Shown here piece after piece: positions 23,366 through 36,045 of a stretch of DNA of 64,000 nucleotides. The first letter of the stretch is position 1. The number at the start of each line of letters is the position of its first letter. The position numbers and the translations under genes are program-made. This stretch comes from Gymnothorax reevesii (lineage: Eukaryota > Chordata > Actinopteri > Anguilliformes > Muraenidae), in contig CM056580.1 in the NCBI GenBank assembly GCA_029721435.1, positions 77,401,367 through 77,465,366 of the forward strand, given 5' to 3'. The notes under the pieces are model-generated. The model had not been told where the DNA came from. It searched no databases and saw nothing but the letters and a program-made list of their open reading frames with translations.

Positions 23366-26300
23366 GCCATGCAGCTTCAGAACATCTAGAGGTCTCAGTC
23401 TTGAATCCTCAGACTCAAAAGCCAGGCTCAACAGCCACAATGATTTCTAATACAAGATTATCAGAGCATGTCAAGTTCTACATTAGTCGAGGGAGAGAAG
23501 TTGATATGCAAGTCTCAACCGAAAATAAAGTTATTCTATTTCCAGTGGTGCTAACACTAGCAAACAGCCATTTACAAGAGGACTACCCCACCAATGAGTG
23601 ATGAAAAAATGAGAAAAAAGACCCAAAGTGTCCTCCTCTTTGGCATGTATATAAATTGCAATGAAAGAACAGCATTATGGTTTCATATAATAAAGATGAA
23701 CAATTCAGCTGTCTTATAATCAAAGATAGTAGAACAGTTATGGAGATTGAGTCACGTTAACGTACACTGATGTGCGTACAAATTTAGTACCTGGCATAAA
23801 TGTGAGAAGTACTCCGTGGCAAACAAGAAATATTATGTGCTTCAGTACCTTTCCACCTTCATCTAGAGGTATGTGCTTCATGGGTCTAAATGGCTGAAAC
23901 ATGCTACCTTCAAACAAAGACAACGGAGAAATGGTCATCCAAACCATTTGCCATCAGCATAGCAGAGTCTCCAAATTGTCATACTGTCAGACCCTCCAAT
24001 GACCTGTTTGTCATGCAGGGAGGTGGGATTGAAATGTTTTGAATGGGGTTTTACAGCCTTTGAGTGTGCTTCTGATATCCTGTGTCAGTTTCCTGTTGTT
24101 TGTGAGCTTATGTAACTTCTTGCGACTGTGGTTGAATAAAACAAAGCTATCTCGATGCAAACAGCCCTGCTTCTCTAACTGTAAATTAGATGGTTGTCCA
24201 TACCTGTTGAAAACAGTGGGATGGTGAGAATCACCTTGACATATGCTAGTGCCTGCCAGGCTGATAAATAATGACAATATTATGAAGGCACTCACAGCGT
24301 TTTGCTTTATTTGGACTGCTGCCGAGAAGCTGTCTGACGAGAGGTCAAAAGAAAGCAGCGGTACACGTGGGCGGCCGCACTTCGATGCGCTGGGCGCACC
24401 TGTCGCTCAGTGGATTTTTTTTTTTCATTATTAATGTTCGTCCAGAAAAAGCAGCCATCCTGCTGTTTTTAAATCCCAGTTGATTGTATCTGCAGACAGG
24501 CAGCCTTCATTTTTGTGGATCAAGGGCAAAGAGCAGGGGCCAGCATTCAAGCTGCACAGGCCAGCGAAAGATGAGGGATGGAGGGTGTATAAGTGATGAA
24601 ACATTGCGGGGGGCAGCATGATATGAGGGAGCAATGCAAAGACGAGGACAGAGCTGGGCATCAGCCATTTGTGGTCACTGTGAAACACAATGAAGGCACC
24701 TGGTGCACGTAGGGAGTCCATAATTGTTGGGCTCAAGCTGGGGCCGGCTTTTTTCGGCGCTCAGTGTGGTAAGAATGAAGGCCGGGCTGGAGATGGAACA
24801 TTGGCTGTGCTCCATGCGCTACTCCGGGGGACTGGAGCGCATGGTTACAGGGTGGGCTGGGACTGATCTCAGAACACTGTACACCCATGTCTGGATCCAT
24901 GCTGCTCCATTTGTCTTGTGCTGTTTATTTATCTTGTTTTTCCACCTTCTCTGCTGTCACTCACTCCTGGGGCAGCTTCCTGGTAACAAGGGGCCTGCAG
25001 GTGGGATGTACCGACTCTGCGGTGCTGTTTTATTCATCACTCTGCTCTGCACTTGTCTGCTTTCAACTCAGGCCTGTGTTCCCCTGAAGTAAGCAGAAAT
25101 AGAAACTTTTACAAATACATTTATCCATACCGCTAGACTCGCAAGAATCGGTTTGAGAGCAGTGGAGGTGGGTGTCAGGGGCATGACTACACCTTATTTT
25201 AGGGACTAGAGTCACTCTAAAATGTTCTTTAGCCCCCTATAATGAACATTATGTCATACCCCGCGTGTCTGATTAATTGGCTTTTATTCTGTTCCAGCAG
25301 TCTTGCGGCTCGTTAATGTTAATTGATTGATTGTGTCATTACTCCAGTAGTGTGATCAGCAGTTATCGCTCTGATTATCCTGTGTATATAATGAAGAAAA
25401 TCTCTGTTGTTTTGTTTCTTCTTCAACCGCTGATTTGGTGTTTCAAAACAGGCTGTTTAATTTACGGACAATCTCGAATGGAAATAACTTGAAGATGGAA
25501 GCAATGGTAGGGATGTGACACGTGAACCACTTCATTGCAAGTTCTGTTGCAGTGGAAAACGTTTGTGCCCACGGAGAGGTCAACATCACGCACAGAACCA
25601 AGAAACAAAGGCAGTTTTATATGATGAGAGAGCGTGATAAATAACTTCTAGCCCAACTTCTAGCCCAAGGAGATGGCTTTCGCTCCTCAAGCAGGATGTT
25701 GTGACACCTCACCTAAATTTAGTAAGACAATGGTGACTGTCCTCCGGTGCCCAATTGATTTGTATATTTTCCAAGGAAAGCCAGTGGACAGCAATCAACA
25801 TATTGGCTGCATGAAATGGTCCTCACAAAGCAAGTCTGTGTACTGGGACAGCAGTCCTGTGGGAACATAAGAAATGGTGAGGGAGCACTTTGAAAAACCC
25901 TTAAATCCTAAAAGTAAGTTGCTGGTTTCTCGCAGTCCGGGCTGGATCATCTTACTAGAGGTGGTCACTCAAACCTCTTACTTTAAATTTGCTGGTGTCT
26001 CTTCCAGGGAGCAAAATCACTTGTGAACGAATTATTAGCGCAGTGGGTTCTCCATGCCTTCTTACAGTTCTCCTCATCTTCCTCATGATATGTGCGCTGT
26101 AGAGGGTCAACATCGATTCTGCAATTGGCTCCCCCTCTGCCCAGTTTGTAACAAATTGTCAGTTTAAATGATCAACAGTTCGGGGAGACCATGCAGTAAC
26201 AGACCCCAAATGAAAGCAATTCTATCCTTTCTGGCATTTTTAAACTTTTCTTTTGTAATCTTAAAATGCCCCTTATAAGCGTATGGCACACTAAAATGTG

Positions 26301-26758
26301 AAAGAAATCCACCAGTTGTTGAAACTCATCAATATTCAATTCTCATATATTTCTGATAAAAGTCAGACCAATTGGTCTGAATAAAATGGTTTGCAGAGCT
26401 TCCTGTCTGTCATCCGTCACCGCGTCCCTTCCAGTTGCCTGCCGCTGTCACTCCTTGCGAGTCGCGCGCTTCTGACAGCATGACCGCAGTTTTGCAAGAA
26501 AATATGGATGAATTCTGCCGGAAAGTGACGCGTTTGACTGTAAAAAATCGGGCACTGAAATGCTATAATTACGATAATAACGTTAATGGTAGTCCATCAG
26601 ACTACAAAGGGAACTAAACATTACAAGAAATTTTATTTTATACCACACATAGAAGTGAATATTTTGTAATTACTGTTGGTTGAGTTTGCACTTACCGGTG
26701 CCTCTGAATCTGACTCCACTGCCCCGTTTCACTCTCGCTGCACACTTTTTCACCGCAC
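23366..26758. other. Unassigned, partly conserved-element-like
   Basis: No exon with splice sites and coding similarity was found. Three stretches (24,040-24,420, 24,430-25,070 and 25,255-25,400) lack repeat signatures and have balanced or GC-raised composition; the third is rich in TAATTG/ATTGATTG homeodomain-type words. They could be host regulatory or conserved non-coding DNA; this is a guess from composition only. Confidence 0.25.
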
Positions 26759-27170
26759 GTGTCAGGCAGTGTTGCCAACTCCTCAGTAAGGAAAGTAGCT
26801 ATTGGCTGTCCTAAAAATTGCTAGAAGTCGTTAAACACCCTGACTGGGGTGGCACATAGTTCATTTTTGTTGGGGCGGGGGGGGGGGTGAAGTTCATTCA
26901 TTTATATTACGCGCTTCTTCCTGTCTTTCAGTGCTTTGGGACGGGGGAGAGGCTCACAGCAGCACCCGCTGCTCGTTCAGGACAGTAACTGCAGAACGAA
27001 ACATGCTTTCACGTCAGTCGCCAAAACACCAAAAATGTCTCCAATAACAGAAAAAGTCATACAATAGTAGATTTGTTGCTTGTCGCATTTGACAAAAAAG
27101 TCGCCAAGATGATTTAGAAAATTGCCAGATTCAGCAAGAAAGTCGCCAAGTTGGCAATACTGGTGGCAGG
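26759..27170. mobile_element. hAT-type MITE with 8-bp target duplication
   Basis: The element is 26,767-27,162 (396 bp). It begins CAGTGTTGCCAACT and ends AGTTGGCAATACTG, an inverted pair with one mismatch. Flanks are GTGTCAGG (26,759-26,766) and GTGGCAGG (27,163-27,170), matching at 7 of 8 bases; 8-bp duplications are characteristic of hAT elements. The interior has no transposase. It has repeated AAGTCGCCAA words near the right end and a G run at about 26,875-26,887. Confidence 0.75.
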
Positions 27171-29335
27171 GGAGGAGGAGAGCATCAGAGGTCAGGCAGG
27201 GGGAAGTGGGTGGGACTTCGGAGGGAGGCGGAGTTGTTAATGTTAAAATTTTCACTAAGTGCTGTGCGACATTCCAGAAAGGTAAGAATTGGTTGAAGGG
27301 CTTTGATGACCCCCCAATCCATGAATGGTGATGCCCATAGAGGGTGAGTGCATTTTCTTGATCTCAGTACACACATTATACTCAGTTATGAGTTTATAAA
27401 CTACACTGCTATGGTTATTTGACATTTTAGTTGGGGGAAAAAGGGTTTGTCTGAAGGCTGGTAGCTTTGTCACTGAGTGGTTTAACCAATCATACCCCTA
27501 GGTATTCCTTGTAATGGGGCCGAAAAGAATGTAAAAGGATTAGAGTCATGGAGACTGCGCAAGTTAAAAGGAATAACAACAGTTTTATTCACCAGGCAGG
27601 CAGAAGCTTAAATCAAACAAACCAAATTCAAGTTGCAGTAAATTTAGACACAGAGAGTAATGTCATACCTGGCGAAAAGCAACAAACTGAAATGGACGAG
27701 CGTGTGGGAAGTCGTTTACGATCTTCCCCGTTGAGTTTACGTGCTTTCCCTTAATGCCAAATTGCTTTAATTTGATCGGGCCCCACCATTTTGAGGATGT
27801 AATAAAGCAATTAATGGGGGGAGAAGAAACCCAAACAATACTGAGAGGTAACACTTCTGGCAGCAGTTTTTCACTCAGTTGTTTAAGCTATGTTTTCTTA
27901 AAATACATTGAATATGAAATGCATCTCATTCAACTCCTTGAATTTAGCTGAAGAGATAAATACCAAACATAACATAAAGTATTATGATGTATAAACAACT
28001 TCCGTAAAAAGGACCATTTCTCATGTAATTCATATCACTATTACTCCAATATAATACAGTAATTCAATGATTACATGTGTGTTGTTTGTACCATGTAATA
28101 ATGTTCTTTGGTTATTAGAACAGAAGATGAGATATCTTAAATAGGAAATGTCTCAGTGAGTGAAAGGGTGCAGTGACAGGGTGTCCAGATGGGGTCACTG
28201 TGGAACTAGCCGGAGGAGAGCACAGATCCCACCTGGCCTTTGGGGAAATTCCGTCCCATAACTTAGCCAGGATGGGCTACCCTTCCTGCCTTTGATGTCC
28301 CCAAAACACACGCTCCCACCATTCAGTTTCCAGGCCCATATGGCCTTATCTCAGCGTTGGAAAAGTTCTCAGATATGCCTGGTGGTAGATGGTTCCAGCT
28401 ATGAAGGAACTCTGAGTCCTTTATGTCTTTATTACCATAATGTGTGTCGACGAGCACAGGTGTGTTGCTTCCCATAGCAACTCGTCCTGGTCATACTTCC
28501 ATGTTATCTCCTGGCTTCCCTCCCCTTACAGAAAGAGTCATCAGAAGAGCTACTAACACATTTTGCCGTCACTCTTTTCCCTTCACTATGGTTTAATCCC
28601 ATTCTGTGTGTTTGTCCCCTAAGGCAGAAATTTACTCACTGCACCGCAACTTCAAATACAAAAGTAAAATAGCTAACACTTTCCGTGAGGGCACCATGGT
28701 AATGACAAAATACATGGATATTTATCAAACTAAGCGGGGAAGGTACAGGCCGACTCAAAATTTAAAAATAATTGGGAACACTTAGTCAGAGGATAACTTG
28801 GCAGTGAGGCAATTCTGTTCCGCTTTACAAACAATAAAGCCAAGCCTCCCCAAAGCTCTTCAATTTGGTGCTCCATAATTTCACAAGTAAAATGGAAGAT
28901 GGATAAATAAAATTTCACTGCATGACTTTTTACCTCTGCTTTAAATTTAAGCACACACACACACACACACACTCCTGCTTGTATTTAAGGATCAGATACA
29001 GCAAGCATATGAATAAATATTCAATACACATATTGATGTAAACCCTGCTGGGTTCAGATTAAAGTACACAATTTTAAGGCCAAGCTTCAAGGCGCACTGC
29101 TTGTTAAACCCTTAAACCTGGATGACCCCCATTTCGGGGGCGGTCGTTAGGCATAATAAATGCAGCATTTTTCCTAATGGCAACATCATGCAGCTTATCC
29201 ACTTTGCGCAAAGAAACTCTGCAAAAAGCTCATGTTGACCATTTTTACCTCAAACGAACACAATTCAAGCACCAAGCAAGTAAATAGGCATGGACCAAAA
29301 CAGTATAAAATCATATCTATAATGGAACCAGCCTA
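27171..29335. other. Unassigned, with CA microsatellite
   Basis: A (CA)n run lies at about 28,951-28,971. Nothing coding was recognised; 28,140-28,500 is GC-moderate and featureless. A TTAAACCC-like word near 29,105 has no partner. Confidence 0.35.
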
Positions 29336-29339
29336 TAAT

Positions 29340-30591
29340 CAGTCTATAATCAGGAACCAGTCGCAAGAACCAGGCAATGCAGTAGAACTTGCTTTATTAA
29401 AATGGGGGAGGACCCCCGCAGGGCAGAAAGCAAAAGTACAAAGTCCACACTCCAAGTGTCAAAATCCAGTTAGACAAAAATAGAATCGAAAACCAGGGCA
29501 GCAATCACAGTAATCGTAGTCGGACAGAAATGGTCTGGTTCACAGGTACAGGAATGTCAAAGAAGCAAAAACAGAATCCAATGGGCGTAATGCGAATCAT
29601 AACCAGGGCAGCAAACAAAGATCTCGTGGTCGGGCAGGAAAAAGGTCAAAACTCACAGATGCAACAATAATCCAAAATCACAAAGGCAAAAATCGAAAAG
29701 TCAGGCGGTCCAGTCAGGGAGATAAACACTGAGTAATCAAGGCGAAATGAAACGTGGCACAAGAAGACAGGAAAAAGATCTGACGGAGAGTGGCTGTGAA
29801 AAGACACCTAATATGCATTTCCAGGGAGATCACATGGTATGAGACACAGGTGCAAACAGTCAGACTGATTACAAGGGAGCAGCACATGAGGGAGAACCTA
29901 ATCACATGCAATTTGGCAGAAGCCAAAACGCGGACAGGGATTACGGGACAAACTTATTCAAAGACATACAGCTCCAGTTAAGGAGTTCTAACGTGCATAG
30001 ATACTTAAAGAAGGATAGTGTGATGAGACGTGGAGCTTCCACAGGAAATGCCGCAAAGATAATCAGGGAGAGACAAGAGGCGGAGACTAGAACAGGGCGA
30101 GTGCTGAGAGCTTGTTAATCAATTAGTAAGTGAAACTATACAATCCCTTGGTGCTTGTTAGTAAGTGAGTATTATATTCAATGTTAGTTGGTGTTAGTAA
30201 CTTCTAGTGAAAATAACAAACTGTTAGTATGGTTAGAAAGATAGAAAAGTGAGGCGAAGTAAGCAAACGAGATGGGAAGGAAGGTTGAAATCCAGAATCC
30301 AATAAATCACCCGAAGAGTAACAAGCAGGACTGGGGCTGTGTGCAATGACAAGACAAGAGACCAGACGGGGTAGACAAAGTGCAATGCATGACGGAAAAC
30401 ATGAACCGGAATGTGACTATGGCAAAATGTAAAACATGGAAAAGTAAAAACTAAGACAATACATAAACTAATCAAAGTTACCAAATCCCAAATACACATA
30501 CAAAGAATAGTCAGACATATCAGATATCAAAAAACACAAAAGGCAGTCAGAATTAAGGAGGCATGAACGTGGTCAAGGCAGAATCACAACA
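29340..30591 (-). repeat. Solo LTR-like copy of the sushi-like family
   Basis: Its minus-strand start TGTTGTGATTCTG (30,591) and many ordered blocks match the LTR at 1557-2658, including GTTAGTAA-rich stretches, GCAGCAATCAC words and the AATAAA region (complement of about 29,390). The TGTCAGATC-type start-site block survives as GATCTGAC at 29,778-29,785. The TATA box has decayed. It is about 150 bp longer than the first LTR in the shared part because of an internal duplication. No gag follows it, so it is a solo LTR or a 5'-truncated relic. The left limit is approximate. Confidence 0.65.
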
Positions 30592-30664
30592 GAGTCACTC
30601 GCATTTCTACTGAATTTGTGCTATGCATACAAACAATACCTCAAATGAAAAGGGAAAGTCCACA

Positions 30665-31345
30665 GAATCTAACCATATAAGCTCCACATGAGAAAGATCT
30701 GGGAGTGATTGTTGACCAAACTCTCACAGGTTCTAGTCATTGTGCCGTAGCAGGTAAAAAAGCCAACTGGTTGCTGGGATACATTGCCAAAAGTATTGAG
30801 TACTAGTCCAAGAAGGTCATACTTCTCTTGTACAAAACATTCGTCAGACCACACCTGGAGTATTGTGTACAGTTCTGGGGTCCATACTTTAAGAAAGATA
30901 AAGGCTCTAATAAAAGTTCAGTGAAGAGCCACTGAGCTAATTCCAGGTATGAAAGATTTAAGCTATGAGAAGAGGCTGAAGATCCATAATCTCTTTAGTC
31001 TTGGGAAAAGGAGACAGGGGTGAACTGATTGGGGTCTTCAAATACGTTAAAGGGATTAACAAAGTGAATTATGTTGGATTATTTTGGCCAAGTTCTGTTA
31101 GTAGAACTCAGAGTCACAAATGGAAGTTGATCAAGGGTAAATCTGGCACTGATATTAGGAAATATTTTTTCACCCAAAGAGTAATTTTGCTGCGGAATAA
31201 TTTTGCCTGACTTGTTGAGGCCGAAACCTTGAGAATTTTCAAGAGTATCTGAAGTGATATACTCACAATAGAAAGAAAAAAAAAAACTGGGAAGCCTAGT
31301 TGGGCTGAATGGCCTGTCCTCGCCACTCATGTTAAAAGCCTTGTC
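30665..31345 (+). pseudogene. CR1/L2-like LINE ORF2 3' fragment
   Basis: The plus-strand translation gives DLGVIVDQTLTGSSHCAVAG, KKANWLLGYIAKSI, and [20 protein letters not shown]. These are the conserved C-terminal motifs of CR1-group LINE reverse transcriptases (DLGVx[12 protein letters not shown]). Frame breaks and stops are frequent after about 30,915. The typical tail (GGGCTGAATGGCCTGTCCTC) is present near 31,303-31,322. This is a dead 3' fragment. Confidence 0.75.
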
Positions 31346-31940
31346 CTTTTAAACCGACACCACACTCAAAGAACAGCTGGCATACGCTTTACAGTCTACG
31401 GAGATGAGCAAAAAAAATTTCTTCCCTTAAATATTTTGTAATAAAAAACTCCTCATGGGTAAATTTGTGCTTGCTATTGTTAGCCCAATGTGTCCATGTT
31501 ATAACGAAACTAGATTTTGCGGTCTCCAAGCATGTTTTTATTTTTTTCGGGGCACTGCTTCAAAGATCTCAGCTCCACAGCATTCAGCTTGTGTGCAGTG
31601 CATTTTACTCTGTGATCAGCTGGTGATGCAGTCAGTAAGACTTTGCTGGTAGCCATTTGATTTTATGGGTTCTGATGTCTCCAACGAGCTCTAAACCACC
31701 TTTATCGCATAAACCTACCCTGAGCTAGAGCCTTTCATTCCCAGTGCGTCAAACTGAGTCCATAGGCCATTCGCATTTACTTAAATAGGGCGACAATATA
31801 AACACTTAATTGATTTGTTTGTGGTATTTTCAGTATAATAATCCTCTAAATATTCAACAGTCGTTTTCAAAGTCGTTTAATGAACCTTTGTGCCATTCCG
31901 CAGGAATACTGCGAGCGCGTGACATGTTTTCTTGTCTCAT
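31346..31940. other. Unassigned
   Basis: No gene or repeat ends were recognised. Confidence 0.35.
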
Positions 31941-31944
31941 TCTT

Positions 31945-32035
31945 TATATTGTTGGTGTAGCCTTGTGGTTGGGTTGATGTCCTGCATCCCATGTAAAAAG
32001 GGTTCAATTCTTAACATCAACATGTACTTTCTTTG
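31945..32035 (+). repeat. tRNA-like SINE fragment
   Basis: A-box-like GTAGCCTTGTGGTTGGG and B-box-like GGGTTCAATTC are about 40 nt apart. It is a degenerate head only. Confidence 0.4.
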
Positions 32036-32212
32036 GCATGAATAGCATTTTACTTGTATAAATAGCTGTTTGGGGTTTTTTTCTTTTTACTTTTTTTGAC
32101 CATTTTTTTAACGTCATGTTTATAATTTTATTTATAAATGTACTTATATATATATTTTTTTTAATAAATCTGCTCTGGTGGGTCAAATTTCATTTTCTTT
32201 GTATGTATTGTA

Positions 32213-33306
32213 TGGCTTTGAAGGTCTCATCATGGACAGTGCATAACATCACCAAAAGATTCAGAGAAACTGGAAAAATCTCTGTGCATAAGGGACAAGG
32301 CTGAAGACCTTCACTGGATGCCCGTGATCTTCGGGCCCTCAGACACCACTGCATAACTTACCAGGAAAATTCTGTGATTGACATTACTAAATGGGCCCAG
32401 GAATACTTCAAGAAACCACCTGTGTCTGTCAACACAGTCCGCCGTGCCATCCACAGATGCCACAGAAAACTCTATCATGCAAAAAGGAAGCCATTGTTGA
32501 GCATGATCCAGAGGTGCCGCCATATTCTGTGAGCCAAGGCTCATTTAAAATGGACTGTAGCAAAGTGGCAAAGTGTCCTGTGGTCAGACGAGTCCAAATG
32601 TCACATTCTTGTTGGAAATCATGGGCGTTGTGTCCTCCGGGCTAAAGAGGAGAAAGACCACCCCTCCTGTTATCAGCGTACAGTTCAAAAACCAGCATCT
32701 TTGATGGTATGGGGATGCGTAAGTGCATATGGTGTGGAACACTTGCATGTTTTAAAAAGCACCATGAATGCTGAGAGGTATATAAAGGTTTTAGAGCAAC
32801 ATATGATCCCCTGCAGACGGCATCTATTCCAGGGAAGGCCTTGTGCGTTTCAGCAGGACAATGCAAAACCACATACTGCAGCTATTCCAACAGCATGGCT
32901 TCATAGTAGAAGAGTCCATGTACTGAACTAGCCTGCCAGCAGTTCCTGATCTCTCACCGATTGAGAACATTGAGAACAAGGGTGGGATCAAATTCCAATG
33001 GCTAAACTCAAGAAACTTGTCTCCTGAATGTCCAGACGCTTCCACTCTATGTTGAAAAAAGGAGGGGATGCTACACCATGGTAAATAGGCCCCTGTCCTA
33101 ACTTTTTTGAGACCAGTAGCAGGCATCAAATTTGAAATGAGCTCAATTTGTGAATAAAATTGTAAAATTTCTACGGTTCAACATTTGCTATGTTATCTCT
33201 GTTCTTTTGTGAATAAAATACTGGCTGGTGTGATTTAAAAGTCAATGCGTTTTGATTTTATTCACAATTTACACTTTTTCCCAACTATTTCAGAATTGGG
33301 GTTGTA
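32213..33306 (+). mobile_element. Tc1-like transposon, 5'-truncated, decayed transposase
   Basis: The coding part runs from the helix-turn-helix region (SSWTVHNITKRFRETG) to the end. It keeps VLWSDES (first Asp), [12 protein letters not shown] (second Asp) and SPIENIE (third acidic residue), but has stops at about 32,302, 32,530 and 32,930. The right terminal repeat ends AGAATTGGGGTTG against a TA at 33,305-33,306. The left repeat and the first about 30 residues are missing. A short relative lies at 40,510-40,700. Confidence 0.8.
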
Positions 33307-33377
33307 TGTGAAATTCTCGAGGTCAACCATTTTCAGTGGTGATTTTTTTGCCATAATGAGGGGCCTCTCATGGTATA

Positions 33378-33547
33378 TTAACCCTCAGAGCACTGAAATA
33401 AATGCTCTCAAAATTAAATTAATAAATAAATTATCCCTGCGGGAGCTCTTTTAAACTAGCTGCCACATGATAGGTTTTCAACAGCTATAATTTTGATATC
33501 TTACATCATTGAGCAACAATAGCTGCATTCAGCACTTGAAGGGTTAA
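33378..33547. mobile_element. Short piggyBac-like MITE (TTAA flanked)
   Basis: The element is 33,382-33,543 (162 bp). CCCTCAGAGCACTGAA at the left is an imperfect inverted copy of TTCAGCACTTGAAGGG at the right. TTAA flanks both ends (33,378-33,381 and 33,544-33,547), as for piggyBac insertions. There is no coding capacity. Confidence 0.6.
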
Positions 33548-35395
33548 GGCTTGTCTTATCACTTTAATTTTCAAAGCCAATTCCAAAAGGCTCATCATCT
33601 GCACACTTTTTTATATAAGCCGTCAGCCATCCATTCCACATTCCCATGGAGAAGCTACTACAACCAGCTACCCAGCTGAGATAGCTGACACATATAGTTT
33701 GACTAATCAGAATACTCTTTACAAAATAATGTGGTGGGTCAACACTGCAGAAAGGAGACACTTGGACTCATGATTTTTCAAACAGCAAATCTACTTACCA
33801 CAGGTGACACTGGTAAAGTCTGGATGCATCATACCATGGGCTACACTACAGTCTGTCATTTAGAGTCAAAGGTGTGGAAGAAATATTCCTTCTCCCGCAT
33901 TTCCTTCTTTTATCAAACTGTGATATTTCAAAAAAAATAAAAAATGCCCACTCCAATCTCCGATTGCCCCGCCAATCAGAATTAGTGTAGATCTGGGCTG
34001 GAGAAGCTTTCCTTTTAATCTCTTTAGCGCTCCTTTGCATTTGCATGTGCTCACATTTCTAAGACTGCTTTACCAGTGTAAGAGCAAGCAGGAGCTGCCT
34101 TTATTCACATACTTTGGTGGTGGTGGGATAATTGGAGCATTGGCGAGGGAGTCTTTATCGTGACCTGCTTGACTAGGCAGTCCTGAAGGAAGGTACAGGA
34201 GCAGCTGTTTATGGAAGGTGTCCTGTCAGCGGAAAATCAGTACTCACCCAACTGCAGGAAGAGGCACTCACTGCCTCTTTACAAAACTGAGGCGCCAAGG
34301 TCACGGCTGGGAAGAGCAAACAGATGAGTAATCTTCACAACAGTGTCCTCTTCCTGACTATAAAGTACCACCAGGAGACGGACACAATCTTCCTGTTTGT
34401 ACCTGGCCTTATCTCAGGAAGTCTTCTTCTATTATCAAAGTCGAGTAGCCTAGATTAGAACTTGCTTACTTGCGCTGAAGGATTTGTCACTGTGTACAAG
34501 GGAAATGCGCCTGCATCTTTAGCTTAACCAACGAAAGTGTATCTGAGAATGAGCAGGCAGTAGGGCATGCAAATTCCCATTTCTTTCAGTTCAATAAAAG
34601 TTGGTCTCAGTTTGTGTCAAGTGTTTTATGTTTCATGCTCTGAGAGTGAATATCTTTTGTTGCATTATTACAAGACAAGAAATTGGACTGAATGTTTCCT
34701 CCAGGGAGGAGGTTAGATCTTTTAGAAAGATTTATACTGACTCATGCTCCACAGGGGGAAAAAAAAAAAAACTATTTCAGCTCTGAATTCCTCTACAGTG
34801 AAAGTCATAATAGCAAAAGCATCACAACATCAGGCGAGAGAATGTAATGACATTCTAGAAAATTAGAAACCTTGTGTCTTTCGCTGCTTCAGGTGACTCA
34901 TCCTACTTCAGCTAAAAGCTATTATTGTTCCTGCAGAAAATGCATTTTAGCGCTGCTACTCAACCATCCATACTGAAGATAAAAAGCAGAGGTAGGGGTT
35001 CAGTAATTAAATGTAAGACCTGATTTACTTACCCCACCACCATGTGTAATAAATGGCCCCGTCTCTGAACTCATGTTTTCATTTTCAGGACCATTATGTA
35101 CTTCACTTTGCACCTTCAGTATGCATGGAATTCAGTTGAAAATAACTTTTAATTAATTCACCCTAGCCTCGTGATTCAGGCTTAAATGTTCAATTATTGA
35201 ACCCCGTGTAATTCAGGGGTACATTCTAATGATATTGGTGATTATTTATTGGCATCAATTAGCAGATCTTTAACATGTTTAGTCTGTTGATCAGTAAGTC
35301 ACTCCAACAATATTTTCTCACGCCCCCAAGCTGCTGAACTTTGATATGGAGCTTAAGTGTGTGGGTGTGTCTGTGATTGTATGTGAACTTGAGTA
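33548..35395. other. Unassigned, single-copy looking
   Basis: No coding similarity. The block 33,955-34,060 (CCTTTTAATCTCTTTAGCGC, then TTTGCATTTGCAT with overlapping octamer-like words) has the look of a vertebrate conserved non-coding element, on composition and motif grounds only. Confidence 0.3.
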
Positions 35396-36045
35396 ACTTG
35401 GTACAATGGTGGACCTTCCTAGGAGTGACCAGTCTGGCAGAATTCCTTAAAGAGCACCCCAACAACTCATCCACAAGGTCACCCAGACAAACATCTATAA
35501 AACTACAGGACTCACTTACCTCAGTCAAGTTCAGGGTTCATGATTGTGCAATAAAAAGGAGACTGAAAGAAAATGGCCAGTCCGTTGGAGAGCTGAGAGG
35601 TGAAAACCGTTGCTGACTCATCTCACATTCGCCATAAATCATTTCCACAACCCCGCAGACTTTTGGGATCCTATTCTGTGGACTGATAAAGGAACTTTTT
35701 GGAAGACATTACATCTGGCAGAAAGCTAATGCAGCATTCCTGAAAATGAACATCATACTAACACTGGAACACAGTGGTAGTAGTATAATGGTCTGGGGCT
35801 GCTTTGCTGCTTCAGGATCTGAGCGACTTGACTGAGTGGTGGAATCGTAAATTCTACTTTCTGCCAGAAAATCCTCAGAGAGAAAATACGGCTATCAGTT
35901 TGTCGCCTACAGTTCAAGTTTCGTTGGGTTTAGCAGCTGAAAAATGATCCAAAGTGAACAAGTCCACCGCTGAATAGCTTAAAAGAAACAAAGTGAATTT
36001 TTGGATTGGTCAAGTCGAGCACTGACTTGAATCCAATGGAGACCC
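35396..36045 (+). pseudogene. Tc1-like transposase remnant
   Basis: The translation in shifting frames gives VQWWTFLG, then FTHNPADFWDPILWTD-like sequence near 35,650-35,690, MVWGCFAASGSERL at about 35,790-35,832 and LNPMET-like sequence near 36,030. These are Tc1 motifs in the usual order. No terminal repeats remain, and the frame is broken repeatedly. Confidence 0.65.

Noticed and set aside
24724..25092. 122-codon plus-strand frame with hydrophobic segments
   Set aside because: It looks membrane-like, but there are no splice signals, promoter or family similarity, and overlapping frames are equally open.
29100..29125. TTAAACCCTTAAACC, piggyBac-like end
   Set aside because: No partner end found; the CCCCCATTTCGGGGG hairpin beside it is not enough.
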